Below, in pieces: positions 12,994 to 13,335 of a DNA stretch of 13,335 bases. Each line of letters begins with the position of its first letter. Position 1 is the first letter of the stretch. A model generated the notes under the pieces. The model was not told the origin of the DNA, searched no databases, and saw nothing but the letters and a program-made list of their open reading frames with translations. A program made the position numbers and the translations under genes. The stretch spans positions 1 to 13,335 of the forward strand of contig JADFOU010000023.1 of assembly GCA_022562655.1 (NCBI GenBank), written 5' to 3'. Origin of the DNA: a candidate division TA06 bacterium. Its GTDB lineage: Bacteria > Hydrothermota > DG-26 > E44-bin18 > JADFOU01.

Positions 12994-13335
12994 GAGGAAA
13001 ATGAAAAGTGGAATAAAAATATTACATAAGTTTAAGTTTAATTTTATTAGTTTGTTACTTGATTATAATAAAGTAAACTCTTAAGTATGAATCTCCTGAT
13101 TCTCCTGTTTCAAACGAGACTCGATCCATTTTTGTGTCTCTTTTTTTCTTGTTCCATGTCGTTACAGGAGAATTCTGAGGATGTAGATTTGGGTAGTGTT
13201 CAACGAAACCCTGCAAAGCAGATTTTTCCTCTGCCTCTACTTCCTGCCACTGGGCTCCGTCGCGTGCCGTCGCCAAAGTGGCTTTGGCACGTCGTCGACC
13301 GAAGCTTTAGCCCGGCCTTCGCAGCGAGCCTGGGG
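12994..13335. other. Intergenic right end without a convincing gene
   Basis: The stretch 12994-13085 is AT-rich. A 9-bp near-repeat (gaatctcct 13089-13097, gattctcct 13098-13106) follows. A minus-strand frame of 73 codons (13276-13055) is open but has no domain, no start signal and mixed composition across the GC shift, so I do not call it. From about 13225 to the edge the GC content rises sharply, resembling the foreign-looking left end more than the genes between. Confidence 0.5.
13272..13288 (+). repeat. Short perfect hairpin in GC-rich right edge
   Basis: gccaaag (13272-13278) and ctttggc (13282-13288) form a perfect 7-bp stem with loop tgg. No T-run follows on either strand, so it is not a classic terminator. 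It lies in the compositionally distinct edge segment. Confidence 0.5.

Noticed and set aside
13041..13069. Promoter around TATAAT at 13064
   Set aside because: No acceptable -35 at 16-18 bp and no gene downstream; simple AT-richness explains it.
13055..13276. 73-codon minus-strand open frame at the right edge
   Set aside because: It crosses the GC shift, has no domain, no start signal and lysine-rich low-information sequence; a chance frame is more likely.

Overview
The window looks like a fragment from an uncultured diderm (Gram-negative-type) bacterium. A BamD lipoprotein implies an outer membrane. A 632-residue secreted protein ends in a FlgD/Por-type C-terminal module, and a DUF4388-TPR-Roadblock protein is present; both are common in FCB-like candidate phyla and in Deltaproteobacteria-type genomes. 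I cannot place the organism more precisely from sequence alone. Start codons are mostly not preceded by a recognisable Shine-Dalgarno sequence.

Layout. Positions 1-~765 are GC-rich and unlike the rest: a probable minus-strand membrane-protein fragment (about 3-173), then a plus-strand multi-pass membrane ORF (184-~765) that runs in frame into an ISNCY-like DDE transposase fragment (~766-1614) lacking its N-terminus and first catalytic Asp. The right end of that element carries two copies of an 18-bp repeat, then a rho-independent terminator (1652-1676) and a near-consensus sigma70-type promoter (1678-1705). That promoter precedes a co-directional run of eight genes: purine nucleoside phosphorylase, bamD, nadD, polA, map, a class II tRNA nucleotidyltransferase/poly(A) polymerase with HD domain, a DUF4388-TPR-Roadblock protein and a small Roadblock protein. 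A convergent minus-strand gene (11055-12953) encodes the large secreted protein and has its own promoter. The last ~380 bases hold no convincing gene and turn GC-rich after about 13225.

How the genes fit. Most of the run is housekeeping: purine salvage, outer-membrane assembly, NAD synthesis, DNA repair/Okazaki maturation, N-terminal Met removal and tRNA 3' end/RNA processing. The last two genes overlap by four bases, and both products carry Roadblock/LC7 folds, suggesting a co-translated complex of the kind that regulates small Ras-like GTPases; no GTPase gene is visible here.

Most unusual signal. Almost every gene junction from 2.5 to 11.1 kb, and at least five places inside coding regions (polA, three in cca, one in the secreted protein), contain short arrays of degenerate 7-bp units. 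Many are arranged as palindromes: one arm repeats a 3-4 bp core every 7 bp, the other arm repeats its complement. Each island uses its own core (GAAG/CTTC, GAAT/ATTC, GGT/ACC, GAC/GTC, CAG/CTG), so they share an architecture rather than a sequence. Intragenic arrays are in frame and add apparently non-family peptide segments to essential enzymes. One array encodes the hydrophobic core of the BamD signal peptide.
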